Source: Mesorhizobium carmichaelinearum
GTDB taxonomy: Bacteria; Pseudomonadota; Alphaproteobacteria; Rhizobiales; Rhizobiaceae
Direction of reading: 5' to 3'
Assembly: GCF_900199455.1 (NCBI RefSeq)
Contig: NZ_FZQR01000005.1
Location: forward strand, 186,001-250,000
DNA: 64,000 nt
Shown: positions 47,667-56,363 of the stretch, piece after piece
How the letters are laid out: every line of letters begins with the position of its first letter
Position numbering within the stretch: position 1 is the stretch's first letter
The notes under the pieces: generated by a model
Seen by the model: only the letters and a program-made list of their open reading frames with translations
What the model was told of the DNA's origin: nothing
Databases searched by the model: none
Translations under genes and position numbers: made by a program

Positions 47667-47696
47667 GAACCAATCAGTTCTGGAACTAGTTGGTTC
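47667..47696. promoter_or_regulatory. operator of the ArsR-SRPBCC-hydrolase operon
   Basis: GAACCAA at one end and TTGGTTC at the other enclose AGTTCTGGAACT, giving a nearly perfect 30-base palindrome. TATATA lies just outside it, on the upstream side for the minus-strand genes. Confidence 0.7.
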
Positions 47697-47769
47697 TATA
47701 TAAGCGCGCGCCGGTCTTGTCAACGGCTTGGCGTCGTAGCGTGGCATCAGGCGCGCGGCTTGCCGCCGA

Positions 47770-49677
47770 TCAGAAACGGGTGATGAAGAATTTCAGGGCA
47801 AGCAGGTAGAGGACCAGAACGATCACCCGCACCACATCCTCATGGGAGGTCAACGAGGCAAGGGGAGGGAGACAAAACCGCTCCGAACGGGACAGACAAA
47901 GCAACTCGTCAAATCGAGACGAGATTATCGCCGCCGGCACGAGCAGGCCCGCGATCGCCGCCCCTGCCCACAAGACGGCGCGCGTGCTGGACAAGGCCTT
48001 GAGCCATCGTGTCTGTAGCCTGACAAAGCCTGGGGCGTTGTCGGCCGGCACGTGGCCATGGACGACAAACCGTGCAATGTTTTCCCACTGACCCTCCGCT
48101 ATGCCGGCGCCATGACTGCCCTGGACGAACTCGCGCTGTGCAATCGCCGGATGGGGCGGGGCTTGCGGCCCCGCTTGGTCGAAGCCGTCGAACCCGGCGC
48201 CTCCGAGGTCGAACTTCTTGAACCGCTCAAGGCTCTTTGGCAGCAGAGCCACGACCCAGTCCGCGCTGGCAACGACGTTCAGCATGCGGGCAACCCGGCG
48301 ATTTTCGACGAGTGACAGCCAGTCATAGCTGCAGCGCACGACGCTGCCCGCGAACAGGACATGGTCGAAGACGCAGGCCGGATAGTCCTGGAGGCCGCGG
48401 GCCGCGAGATAGGTGCCGTTTGAATGACCGACATAGTGGAATTTCGAGCGCGGATACTGCGCCACCGCGCCGACATACTGATCCATGAACCATTCCACCT
48501 TCTGGCGCCTGATCCAGGGCAGGATGAAGGGCAGCATGGCGAAATAGCCGTAGGTCGGCGTCCAGGCGCGGAAGGCCGTCGGCCGCCTGGTCAGCGCACG
48601 GACTTTTTCGGCGACGCGATGGGTCCAGAAACCATCATCGCGGATACCGTGAATGACGAATACCGTCTGCTCGACGGTCTCGTCGGGCTTGTCGATCTCG
48701 TCGATCAGCAAATCCGGATCGGAAGCGATCTTCGCCAGGTCTTCCCTGGTGTCCGTCAGCGCGTGCACAAATCTCTGCTTGCGGGCCGAGGCCACCGCCG
48801 CTTCGCTGCCGGATCCGGTAAAGTGGATCGCACTCATATGGTCGGTTTCATTGAACTGGATCAGAAAATACGTGCGATTGCCTGATGAATTGCCATCGAC
48901 GGCGATGTCGACCTGGTCGAACGGCGATATGAGATCGTCCCGGCTGCCAATGAGCTGGATGAGGATGGGTTCAGGCAATGTCGCCGCGGGCCGGTTCGCG
49001 GCAGGCAATGATGCATCGTTGCCGTTGCCGGCGCCGGCCGGAAGGCACTGGCGGCGGTAGGCCAGCCAATGCAGGCGCGTCTGCACCATGAACGGGGCGC
49101 CCAGCCTGATGTCGAAGATGGTGGGAACCCAGCCACGCTTTGGCGCCAGATGGCCGAGCAGCCCGCAAATGTTCAGGCCGATCGAATATTTCCAACTCAA
49201 GCGCGGCGAAATCTGCCAGCCGCGGTTGAAGGCTGCCAGCAGGACAATCCGCTCGACCTTGGCGGCCCACGCGTGCGGCCGTTCATCGCGGAAATGGTCT
49301 TCGGTGCGAAATCCATGTGGATTGCCGGCCGCAACGAGAAACACCCGCCGCGCAATGGTCGCGCCCATGCTGTGTCCGGCAAGGATGATCCGCTCATAGG
49401 CCGGCTCCTCGGCCACCAGCCCGTCGATTGCGCGCACAATCTCCCGTACGATGTCGACGGCGCGCTTCGTGCTGAGAGCCCGGTGATAGGGGAGCAGCGG
49501 GACATAGGTGTCGACACGGTGTCTGCGCCCGCCATCGTCCCGGCCCAGCGCCTCCCGGCTAGCGCGCACGACATCCCCGACCTTTTCCGGCGAGGATCGC
49601 CAGCCATGCAGGATGACGACCAGAACCGGTGGTGCGTCCGCATTCTCGGTACCGCGCATAAAGCCCTTGACTGACAT
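47770..49677 (-). CDS. large protein with two alpha/beta hydrolase domains and a C-terminal membrane tail
   Basis: The 635-residue product has a first hydrolase-like domain with the nucleophile elbow LAGHSMGATIARR near residue 110, then a second with VFVIHGIRDDGFW near residue 340 and the elbow YVGHSNGTYLAARG near residue 415. Its last ~110 residues carry two hydrophobic segments (AVLWAGAAIAGLLVPAAII and VVRVIVLVLYLLALKFF). The layout suggests a membrane-tethered tandem lipase/esterase. The start is ATG 49677 with GGGGGAC upstream; another ATG ten codons earlier lacks one. The function is unknown. Confidence 0.75.
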   Translation of the reverse strand: MSVKGFMRGTENADAPPVLVVILHGWRSSPEKVGDVVRASREALGRDDGGRRHRVDTYVPLLPYHRALSTKRAVDIVREIVRAIDGLVAEEPAYERIILAGHSMGATIARRVFLVAAGNPHGFRTEDHFRDERPHAWAAKVERIVLLAAFNRGWQISPRLSWKYSIGLNICGLLGHLAPKRGWVPTIFDIRLGAPFMVQTRLHWLAYRRQCLPAGAGNGNDASLPAANRPAATLPEPILIQLIGSRDDLISPFDQVDIAVDGNSSGNRTYFLIQFNETDHMSAIHFTGSGSEAAVASARKQRFVHALTDTREDLAKIASDPDLLIDEIDKPDETVEQTVFVIHGIRDDGFWTHRVAEKVRALTRRPTAFRAWTPTYGYFAMLPFILPWIRRQKVEWFMDQYVGAVAQYPRSKFHYVGHSNGTYLAARGLQDYPACVFDHVLFAGSVVRCSYDWLSLVENRRVARMLNVVASADWVVALLPKSLERFKKFDLGGAGFDGFDQAGPQAPPHPAIAQREFVQGSHGAGIAEGQWENIARFVVHGHVPADNAPGFVRLQTRWLKALSSTRAVLWAGAAIAGLLVPAAIISSRFDELLCLSRSERFCLPPLASLTSHEDVVRVIVLVLYLLALKFFITRF

Positions 49678-50062
49678 GCCCGTCCCCCTTTTTCGGCAAT
49701 AAATCATGCCTTGCAGGAGCCGGTCTTACGGCCCTGCGTCGGGTACGGCTCAAGCTGTCGCGACCGGTTGCGCTGGCCCCACCAGCGCATTTAACGCTCC
49801 GATCCCGCTTTGCCCACCAGGATCGGGCTTTTGCTTCCCCGCCAAATACTTCCAAGCACCAGTATCGATACACTCTATACCTGGTGGCGCCGAAGTCCAT
49901 TCGATTGCGGGCGGTTAACGGGAATTTGAAGTCTTGTCCCGGCTGCGTATTCCTGATGCTTGACTTCTACATGTCTTCGATTTGACAGGGGCCAGCGACG
50001 TGGAGGCGTGTTGGCGAAGCTTGCCGGGACGGCGCTGCCCCGGCAAGCATGGTCGAACCGCC
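49678..50062. other. intergenic region between a divergent/convergent pair
   Basis: This 385-base gap holds the upstream region of the two-domain hydrolase and a strong hairpin (50019-50048). A weak CGATCC/GGATCG dyad lies near 49800. No gene is supported. Confidence 0.55.
50019..50048 (-). terminator. hairpin downstream of the aldo/keto reductase
   Basis: GCTTGCCGGG and CCCGGCAAGC are perfect 10-base arms around a 10-base loop, 14 bases after the minus-strand stop. No T-run follows, but position and stability fit a terminator. Confidence 0.6.
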
Positions 50063-50944
50063 TCAGGCGGCTGCTTTCTCGTCCGCAATGCCGTTCAGCA
50101 CTTTGAGCGCGTCGGCCGGCAGGTCGAGTTCGGCCGCCGCCAGGTTCTCGCGGAGGTGACCGACCGAGGAGGTGCCGGGGATGAGCAGGATGTTGGGCGC
50201 GCGGCGCAACAGCCAGGCGAGCGCCACCTGCATCGGGGTTGCGCCGAGCTTCCTGGCGACGCTGGCCAGCGTGTCCGACTGCAGCGGCGTGAAACCGCCG
50301 AGCGGGAAGAACGGCACATAGGCGATGCCGGCGGCGGCAAGCGCGTCGATCAATGTGTCGTCGTTGCGGTGCGCGATGTTGTAGAGGTTCTGCACGCAGA
50401 CGATCGGCACGATGCGGCGCGCCTCCTCGACCTGGGTGAGCGTGACGTTGCTCAGCCCGATATGCTTGACCAGCCCCTTCTGCTGCAGTTCGGCCAAAAC
50501 TGAGATTTCCTTGGCGATCGAGCCTTCGGACGGTTCATGCAGGCCGTCGGTGCGGCGGAAATTGACCACGTCGAGCGCGTCGAGGCCGAGATTGCGCAGA
50601 TTGTCGTGCACGGCCTGCCGGAGCTCATCAGGAGCCATGGCCGGAAGCCATGCGCCCTTGTCGTCGCGGCGGGCGCCGATCTTGGTGACGATGGTGAGGC
50701 CGGCCGGGTAGGGGTGCAGCGCCTCGCGGATGATCAGGTTGGTGACGTGCGGGCCATAGAAATCCGATGTGTCGATGTGGTCGACGCCGCTGGCGATCGC
50801 CTCGCGCAGCACGGCAAGGGCTGCGTCGCGGTCCTTCGGCGGGCCGAAGACGCCAGGCCCTGCCAGTTGCATGGCGCCGTAGCCGAGGCGTTTTACGGTG
50901 CGGTCGCCGAGTTTGAAGGTTCCGGCCTTGCTGATGTCGGTCAT
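50063..50944 (-). CDS. aldo/keto reductase
   Basis: The 293-residue oxidoreductase has the AKR barrel: FKLGDRTVKRLGYGAMQLAG, Asp and Tyr in HIDTSDFYGPHV, Lys in LTIVTKIGARR, and the C-terminal cofactor loop LLIPGTSSVGHLRENL. At the fourth catalytic position the local sequence is LDVVNFRRTDG, where many AKRs have His, so substrate range may differ. The start is ATG 50944. It is divergent from a LysR gene. Confidence 0.92.
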   Translation of the reverse strand: MTDISKAGTFKLGDRTVKRLGYGAMQLAGPGVFGPPKDRDAALAVLREAIASGVDHIDTSDFYGPHVTNLIIREALHPYPAGLTIVTKIGARRDDKGAWLPAMAPDELRQAVHDNLRNLGLDALDVVNFRRTDGLHEPSEGSIAKEISVLAELQQKGLVKHIGLSNVTLTQVEEARRIVPIVCVQNLYNIAHRNDDTLIDALAAAGIAYVPFFPLGGFTPLQSDTLASVARKLGATPMQVALAWLLRRAPNILLIPGTSSVGHLRENLAAAELDLPADALKVLNGIADEKAAA

Positions 50945-51037
50945 GGTCTCATCTCCTTTGGATCGGCCCAATGTAGACAAAGCGCGCCTGCACGATAATA
51001 TGGTGCAATCGGCACAGCCTGTGCGGAAAGGCGAACA

Positions 51038-51943
51038 ATGGCAGCGGATCTTGGGGACCTCCAGGCGTTCATGGCGGTGGCGCGTGCCGGCGGCTTTCGC
51101 GAGGCGGCCCGGGTGGGCAGCGTCAGCGCCTCCAGTCTCTCGGAGACGGTGCGGCGGCTGGAAACCGGGCTCGGCGTGCGGCTCTTGAACCGCACCACGC
51201 GCAGCGTCGCGCCCACCGAGGCGGGTGCGCGGCTGCTCGAGCGGCTCGGCCCGGCGCTTGGCGAGGTCGAGGCGGCGCTCGACGTGGTCAACGGCTTTCG
51301 CGGCCGCCCGGCCGGCACGCTGCGGCTCAACGTGCCGGTCGTCGCGGCGAAACTGGTGCTGCCGCGGCTGTTGCCGCCTTTCCTCGCCGCCTATCCCGAC
51401 ATCCGCATGGAAGTGACCGCCGAGGACAGTTTCGTCGACATATTGGCGAGCGGCTGCGACGCCGGCATCCGCTATGACGAGCGGCTGGAGCAAGACATGA
51501 TCGCCGTGCCGATCGGCCCGCGCCGGCAGCGTTTCGCCACCGCCGCCGCACCGGCCTATCTCGACCGGCATGGCCGGCCCGACCATCCGCGCGACCTGCT
51601 CGATCACGCCTGTCTGCGCGGCCGCTTCGCCAGCGGCCTGACACCGGCCTGGGAGTTCGAACGCGACGGCGAGGTGGTGAGCGTCGAACCGACCGGCCCG
51701 CTGCTGGTCAGCACCGGCACGGCCATGGCGCTGGCGCTCGAAGTGTCGATCGCCGGCGGCGGCATCGTCTCGCTGTTCGAGGACTGGCTGCGCCCCTATT
51801 TCGACGATGGCCGGCTGGAGCCGGTGCTGGAACCCTGGTGGCAGGAATTCTCAGGCCCGTTCCTCTACTACCCCGGCCGCCGCCTGACGCCGGCGCCGCT
51901 CAGGGCCTTCATCGATTTTGTCGGTGGGATGCGCTGGGGGTGA
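51038..51943 (+). CDS. LysR family transcriptional regulator (divergent to AKR)
   Basis: The 301-residue regulator has the LysR HTH (LQAFMAVARAGGFREAARVG, SASSLSETVRRLETGLGVRL) and effector domain with TAEDSFVDILASGCDAGIRY. The start is ATG 51038. It is divergent from the aldo/keto reductase at 50944 and probably controls it. Its 3' end overlaps the tail of the convergent LysR gene by 76 bases. Confidence 0.93.
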   Translation: MAADLGDLQAFMAVARAGGFREAARVGSVSASSLSETVRRLETGLGVRLLNRTTRSVAPTEAGARLLERLGPALGEVEAALDVVNGFRGRPAGTLRLNVPVVAAKLVLPRLLPPFLAAYPDIRMEVTAEDSFVDILASGCDAGIRYDERLEQDMIAVPIGPRRQRFATAAAPAYLDRHGRPDHPRDLLDHACLRGRFASGLTPAWEFERDGEVVSVEPTGPLLVSTGTAMALALEVSIAGGGIVSLFEDWLRPYFDDGRLEPVLEPWWQEFSGPFLYYPGRRLTPAPLRAFIDFVGGMRWG

Positions 51944-52842
51944 GGGGTGGATGAATGGAAGCGGAGCGCTTCGAGAACGAGCGCGAAGGCAGGTGAGGGC
52001 TGGCGGCGGCTGGGATAGTAGAGATGATAGCCCGGGCGTGGTGCGCACCAGTCGTCCAATACGCGCAGCAGCCGACCGGCGGTGATATCAGGCTCGACAA
52101 CATCCAATGGCAGGTAGGCAAGTCCCAACGCGTCTAGTGCTGCTTGCCGTATCAAGCTTATCGAATTGAACACGGCACGACCTTGGACGCGGGCTTTCAA
52201 TTCGTGGCCATCGTTGCGAAACTCCCAGACATAGAAACCACCATGCGTCGGCAGACGCAGGTTGATGCACTGGTGTTCGGTGAGCTCCTGCGGCGTGCCT
52301 GGCAGCGTCCGGCCTTCGAAGTAAGCCGGTGCCCCGACCACCGCCTGTTGGAAATCAGGACCGATACGCATCGCGATCATGTCCTTGTCCACTTGCTCGC
52401 CAAGCCGCACGCCGGCGTCGTAGCGCTCCGCCACGATGTCGATCAAGCCATAGTCCGAAATGATCTCGACGTTCACATCCGGGTACTGCGGCAGCAACCG
52501 CGCCATGGCCGGCCAGAGGATGGTTTCAGCGGCGTGCTCGACGGAATTGATCCTGACCGTGCCGGCCGGCTTGTCGCGCATCTCCCCCAGCGCCTGGATG
52601 TCGCGCTCGATCTCATCGAACCTTGGCCCGATGCTGCCCAGAAGCCTCTCCCCGGCCTCCGTCAGGGCGACGCTGCGGGTCGTGCGGGTCAGAACCCGAA
52701 GGCCAAGCCGCTCCTCCAGGGTGCGGATGGTATAGCTCAATGCGGACTGTGACACGCCGAGCCTGGCGGCTGCCCTGGTGAAGCTCTGCTCCCGGGCGAC
52801 CGCGATAAAGGCCAACAGGTCGTTGACGTTCTGCCTTCGCAT
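51868..52842 (-). CDS. LysR family transcriptional regulator (divergent to SDR)
   Basis: The 324-residue regulator has the LysR HTH (FIAVAREQSFTRAAARLGVS, LSYTIRTLEERLGLRVLTRT) and effector domain. It is a full-length paralogue of the regulator at 8320-9213 ([15 protein letters not shown] and [11 protein letters not shown] are common to both), but about 25 residues longer at the C-terminus, where it overlaps the convergent gene. The start is ATG 52842. It lies divergent to the SDR at 52940. Confidence 0.92.
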   Translation of the reverse strand: MRRQNVNDLLAFIAVAREQSFTRAAARLGVSQSALSYTIRTLEERLGLRVLTRTTRSVALTEAGERLLGSIGPRFDEIERDIQALGEMRDKPAGTVRINSVEHAAETILWPAMARLLPQYPDVNVEIISDYGLIDIVAERYDAGVRLGEQVDKDMIAMRIGPDFQQAVVGAPAYFEGRTLPGTPQELTEHQCINLRLPTHGGFYVWEFRNDGHELKARVQGRAVFNSISLIRQAALDALGLAYLPLDVVEPDITAGRLLRVLDDWCAPRPGYHLYYPSRRQPSPAFALVLEALRFHSSTPHPQRIPPTKSMKALSGAGVRRRPG

Positions 52843-52939
52843 TCATCAATCCCATTTCTAAGTTCATGCCGATAATACCATCTAATCCCGGTGTCCTGGA
52901 GAGGCTACCTGTGCCCCAGCAACGAAGGGATTTTAGAAC

Positions 52940-53773
52940 ATGAGCAAAGTTTGGTTCATCACGGGCGCCGGGCGAGGCATGGGCCTTGATATTGCCAGGG
53001 CTGCCCTGGACGCCGGCCATCAAGTGGTCGCTACCGGCCGCAATACAGACAAGGTGGCCGGGGCTGTCGGCCAATCCGACAGGCTTCTGGTCGTCAAGCT
53101 GGACGTCACCAGCAGCGCCGACGCCGAAACGGCTGCCAAGGCCACCATCGAGCGCTTTGGCCGCATCGACGTCCTGGTCAACAACGCGGCCAGCTTCCAG
53201 GCCGGCTATTTCGAGGAACTGTCGCCTCGGCAGATGGACCTGCAACTGGCCACGAGCCTGGTCGGCCCGATGAATGTCACCCGCGCTTTTCTGCCGGCGA
53301 TGCGCAAGCAGGGATCGGGCAGGATCATCTCGATCTCGTCGACGGCGGGCCTGGTGGGTTACGAATTCTGCACCGCCTATTCGGCGTCCAAGTTCGGTCT
53401 CGACGGCTGGATGGAAGCGCTGCAGATCGAGGTCTCGCCGTTCGGGATCGAGACCATGATCGTCAATCCGGGCTTCTTCCGCACCGAACTTCTCACTGAG
53501 GAATCGACCAGATATGCCGATCTCACTATTACGGATTACAGCGAGCGCCGTGCGCAGCAGGAGGCCTTCTGGACAGGGGCGAACGGCACACAGGGTGGCG
53601 ACCCCGCAAAACTGGCGCAGGCGCTGATCACGCTGGACAAGGAGGCCGCGCTTCCCCGGCGCTTCCTGGCCGGCGCCGATGCTATCGCCACGGCCGAACA
53701 GAAGATTGCGACACTGCAGCAACAGATCGAAGCCTATCGCGCGCTTTCAAGCTCGCTTGCGATCGACGGGTAA
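52940..53773 (+). CDS. SDR family oxidoreductase
   Basis: The 277-residue SDR shows FITGAGRGMGLDIARAALD, a cofactor motif typical of the NAD(P)-dependent group, VNNAASFQ in place of NNAG near residue 88, Ser in SISSTAG, and YSASKFGLDG with catalytic Tyr and Lys near residue 150. It resembles the YueD/oxidoreductase group with an extended C-terminus. The start is ATG 52940. The LysR gene at 52842 is divergent and probably regulates it; sequence in between resembles that of the other LysR locus. Confidence 0.92.
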   Translation: MSKVWFITGAGRGMGLDIARAALDAGHQVVATGRNTDKVAGAVGQSDRLLVVKLDVTSSADAETAAKATIERFGRIDVLVNNAASFQAGYFEELSPRQMDLQLATSLVGPMNVTRAFLPAMRKQGSGRIISISSTAGLVGYEFCTAYSASKFGLDGWMEALQIEVSPFGIETMIVNPGFFRTELLTEESTRYADLTITDYSERRAQQEAFWTGANGTQGGDPAKLAQALITLDKEAALPRRFLAGADAIATAEQKIATLQQQIEAYRALSSSLAIDG

Positions 53774-53983
53774 TCGCTGCTGCGAGCGTCAACCGCGCCG
53801 GGTCGAAATCGATTCAACCGACGCGCTTAAGTATCTGTTTTATGGATGAATCTATGCCATTGTGGAAAGTCTTGGCCCGCTTCTGGCGGCGGTAGGCTAC
53901 CCCCTGGAGAACTCACCCGTCCGCACATCCAAACAATCCAAACCCGGTCCGTAACACTTTAGTTTTCTTGCCCGGCGTATCCA

Positions 53984-54018
53984 CGAGGGCAGCGTCGCTG
54001 ATTGCCGACGCGCCCTCG
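53984..54018 (+). promoter_or_regulatory. leader hairpin of the diguanylate cyclase gene
   Basis: CGAGGGC and GCGTCG, separated by one bulged A, pair with CGACGC and GCCCTCG around an eight-base loop. The hairpin ends 25 bases before the ATG. No T-run follows, so a translational or mRNA-stability role is more likely than termination. Confidence 0.55.
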
Positions 54019-54043
54019 ACGCATGAAGGAAGGGGGACGAAGC

Positions 54044-55957
54044 ATGGGTTCGCCCTGGTCTGAATTGCTGGCCAATCTCGCGGTCGTTGCGATGTTCGTT
54101 TCGGTCTGGATCCATACGCATGTGTGGCTGGACCGCAGGCCGGCCGCGGTAAAGGCGGCGGCCTTCGGCCTGCTGATGGGCGCCGGCGCCGTCATCCTGA
54201 TGCTGACGCCGATGCAACTGCAGCCGGGCGTTTTTATCGATCTCAGGGCGACGATGGTTGGTCTTGCCGGCTTCTTCGGCGGCCCTGTCGCCGGCATCAT
54301 CGCAGGTGTCATGGCCGGTGCCTTCCGGGTTTTCGAGGGCGGCATCGGCGCCTTCGCCGGCGCGGTGGGGATCGCCGCCACCATGCTGGTCGGCATCGCC
54401 GGTAATCTTGCGCTCAGGGGCCGCGCCCCAGCCATGCGCGATATCATGATCCTGGGCGCTGCGACCGCATGTGGGTCGCTGCTTGGCCTTAGTGTCCTGC
54501 CGCGGTCCGTTATCGAGACGGTCCTGCCAAAGGTGGTGTTTCCCTCGACATTGCTCATCTTTGTCTCCGTGGCGATGTCGGGGCTGGCGATCTACCAGGA
54601 GCGGCGGCGCCTCGAAGCGCTGCAGTCGCGGCGCATCTTCAAGGCCGTGGTCGAGACCTTGCCTGATTGCCTCAACGTCAAGGATCTCGAGGGCCGGTTC
54701 ATCGCCGCCAATCCGGCAACCGCGGAACTGATGCAGGCGGCCAACGCCAAGGCGCTGATCGGCAAGACGGATTTCGATTTCTTTCCCAGCGAAACCGCGC
54801 AGGAATTCCGCGAGGACGAGCTTGCCGTGCTGACGTCCGGCGTCTCCTCCACCATCGAACAGCGCCTGCACCATGAGGACGGCACCGATGCCTGGCTGGC
54901 GACGTTGAAGGCGCCGTTTCGCGACAGGACCGGGGCCGTCATCGGCCTGATCACGCACAATCGCGACATCACCCAGCGCAAGCAGCTGGAAACCGAGCTG
55001 GCCGAAAGCCAGGCGAGGCTCGGAGACGCGCTGACGCATATGGCCGACGGCCTTGTGATGTTCGATCCGGACGACAGGCTGGTGCTGTGCAACGCCCAGT
55101 ACCGTGCCCTGTTTCCGAAGACGGCCGACTTGAGGGTACCCGGTGCTCACCATCGTGACATCCTGCGCGCCTCGGTGGCGCGCGGCGAAAGTGTGACGCC
55201 GCCCGACGAGGTCGAGGCGTGGATCGCGGACATCATGGCCCTGCAGACATTATCCAGCCACCGCCAAGTCCAGCTTGCCGACGGGCGCTGGCTCGATGTG
55301 CGGACCCGGCCGACCGGCGATGGCGGCAGCCTGAGCGTGTTTTCCGACATCACCGAGGCCAAGCAGGTCGAGGCCGAATTGCTGGCGGCCAATGAAAAGC
55401 TGAACCTCTTGGCGCATCGCGACGGGCTGACCGAGCTGTTGACGCGGCGGGCCTTCGACGACGCGCTGGCGCGCGAATTCGCCCGTGGCCGGCGCAACAT
55501 CACGCCGCTCAGCCTGCTCATCATCGATGTCGATTGGTTCAAGCGGTTCAACGACCATTACGGCCATCCGGCGGGCGACGATTGCCTGCGCGCCGTCAGC
55601 CGCTGCATCGAGATGACGGCGCGGCGGCCGGCCGACGCGGCGGCCCGCTATGGCGGCGAGGAGTTCGCGATCGTCCTGCCGGAAACCGACGCCAGAGGCG
55701 CCTTCGTCATCGCCGAAACGCTGCGGGGCAAGGTGCGCGATCTCGGGCTTGCGCATGCCGGCAGCGAAAAGGGCATCGTCACCGTCAGCATCGGGGTCGG
55801 CACTTTCGACGGCAGTGCTGCGATCGAGATCGCCGATCTGCTTAGGCGCGCCGACGAGGCGCTCTATGGCGCCAAAGCCGCGGGGCGCGACCGCGTGCAT
55901 GGCTGGCGCCCGCACCTCAGCGAACCACGCCCGACCGCTTCCCGGCGCAAAGCGTGA
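54044..55957 (+). CDS. membrane diguanylate cyclase (5TMR-LYT, PAS, GGDEF)
   Basis: The enzyme makes cyclic di-GMP from GTP. The 637-residue product has an N-terminal membrane sensor of about six helices (residues about 5-180) of the 5TM-5TMR_LYT type, a PAS domain (FKAVVETLPDCLNVKDLEGR), a second PAS-like segment (DALTHMADGLVMFDPDDRLV) and a C-terminal GGDEF domain. Its catalytic signature is GGEEF, so activity is expected. The start is ATG 54044 with AGGGGGA upstream. It is monocistronic. Confidence 0.93.
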   Translation: MGSPWSELLANLAVVAMFVSVWIHTHVWLDRRPAAVKAAAFGLLMGAGAVILMLTPMQLQPGVFIDLRATMVGLAGFFGGPVAGIIAGVMAGAFRVFEGGIGAFAGAVGIAATMLVGIAGNLALRGRAPAMRDIMILGAATACGSLLGLSVLPRSVIETVLPKVVFPSTLLIFVSVAMSGLAIYQERRRLEALQSRRIFKAVVETLPDCLNVKDLEGRFIAANPATAELMQAANAKALIGKTDFDFFPSETAQEFREDELAVLTSGVSSTIEQRLHHEDGTDAWLATLKAPFRDRTGAVIGLITHNRDITQRKQLETELAESQARLGDALTHMADGLVMFDPDDRLVLCNAQYRALFPKTADLRVPGAHHRDILRASVARGESVTPPDEVEAWIADIMALQTLSSHRQVQLADGRWLDVRTRPTGDGGSLSVFSDITEAKQVEAELLAANEKLNLLAHRDGLTELLTRRAFDDALAREFARGRRNITPLSLLIIDVDWFKRFNDHYGHPAGDDCLRAVSRCIEMTARRPADAAARYGGEEFAIVLPETDARGAFVIAETLRGKVRDLGLAHAGSEKGIVTVSIGVGTFDGSAAIEIADLLRRADEALYGAKAAGRDRVHGWRPHLSEPRPTASRRKA

Positions 55958-56023
55958 GCCCTGGTTGTCACGGCATTGTCATGGTCCGCTGCCATTAATC
56001 CATAAATCTGGATAGATGGATTG

Positions 56024-56356
56024 ATGGACAAGACAACGGCATTGCTGGCGCTCGCAGCACTCGGCCAGGAAACCAGGCTGGAGGTGTTCCGGCTGTTGGT
56101 TCGGGCCGGAGCCGAGGGTGTGCCGGCAGGCGAGATCGCGACGCGGCTCGGCACGGTGCAGAACACCATGTCGGCGCATTTGAAAATCCTCGGCCAGGTC
56201 GGGCTGGTGCACGCCGAGCGCGAAGGCCGCAGCATCCGCTACACGGCCGACATGACCGGGTTTCGCGATCTGCTCGCCTATCTGATGGAGGATTGCTGCA
56301 ACGGCGCGCCGGAGCTGTGCCAGCCGATCCTCCAGGCCGTGACCTGCAAATGTTGA
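56024..56356 (+). CDS. arsR: ArsR arsenic-responsive repressor (cluster regulator 1)
   Basis: The 110-residue repressor has the ArsR winged helix (LGQETRLEVFRLLVRAGAEG, TVQNTMSAHLKILGQVGLV) and a C-terminal run of cysteines (EDCCNGAPELC, then TCKC), which suits trivalent arsenic binding. The start is ATG 56024. It opens an operon with aqpS 7 bases downstream. The upstream ATCCATAAATCTGGAT is a probable operator. Confidence 0.92.
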   Translation: MDKTTALLALAALGQETRLEVFRLLVRAGAEGVPAGEIATRLGTVQNTMSAHLKILGQVGLVHAEREGRSIRYTADMTGFRDLLAYLMEDCCNGAPELCQPILQAVTCKC

Positions 56357-56363
56357 GGTTGAC

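Noticed and set aside
49678..50062. A tRNA or small RNA gene in the gap after the two-domain hydrolase
   Set aside because: No cloverleaf can be drawn; the strong hairpin at 50019 fits the end of the aldo/keto reductase transcript.
53984..54018. A c-di-GMP riboswitch in the leader of the GGDEF gene
   Set aside because: The hairpin does not show the conserved two-stem junction or GNRA loop pattern of the GEMM class; only a simple stem is visible.
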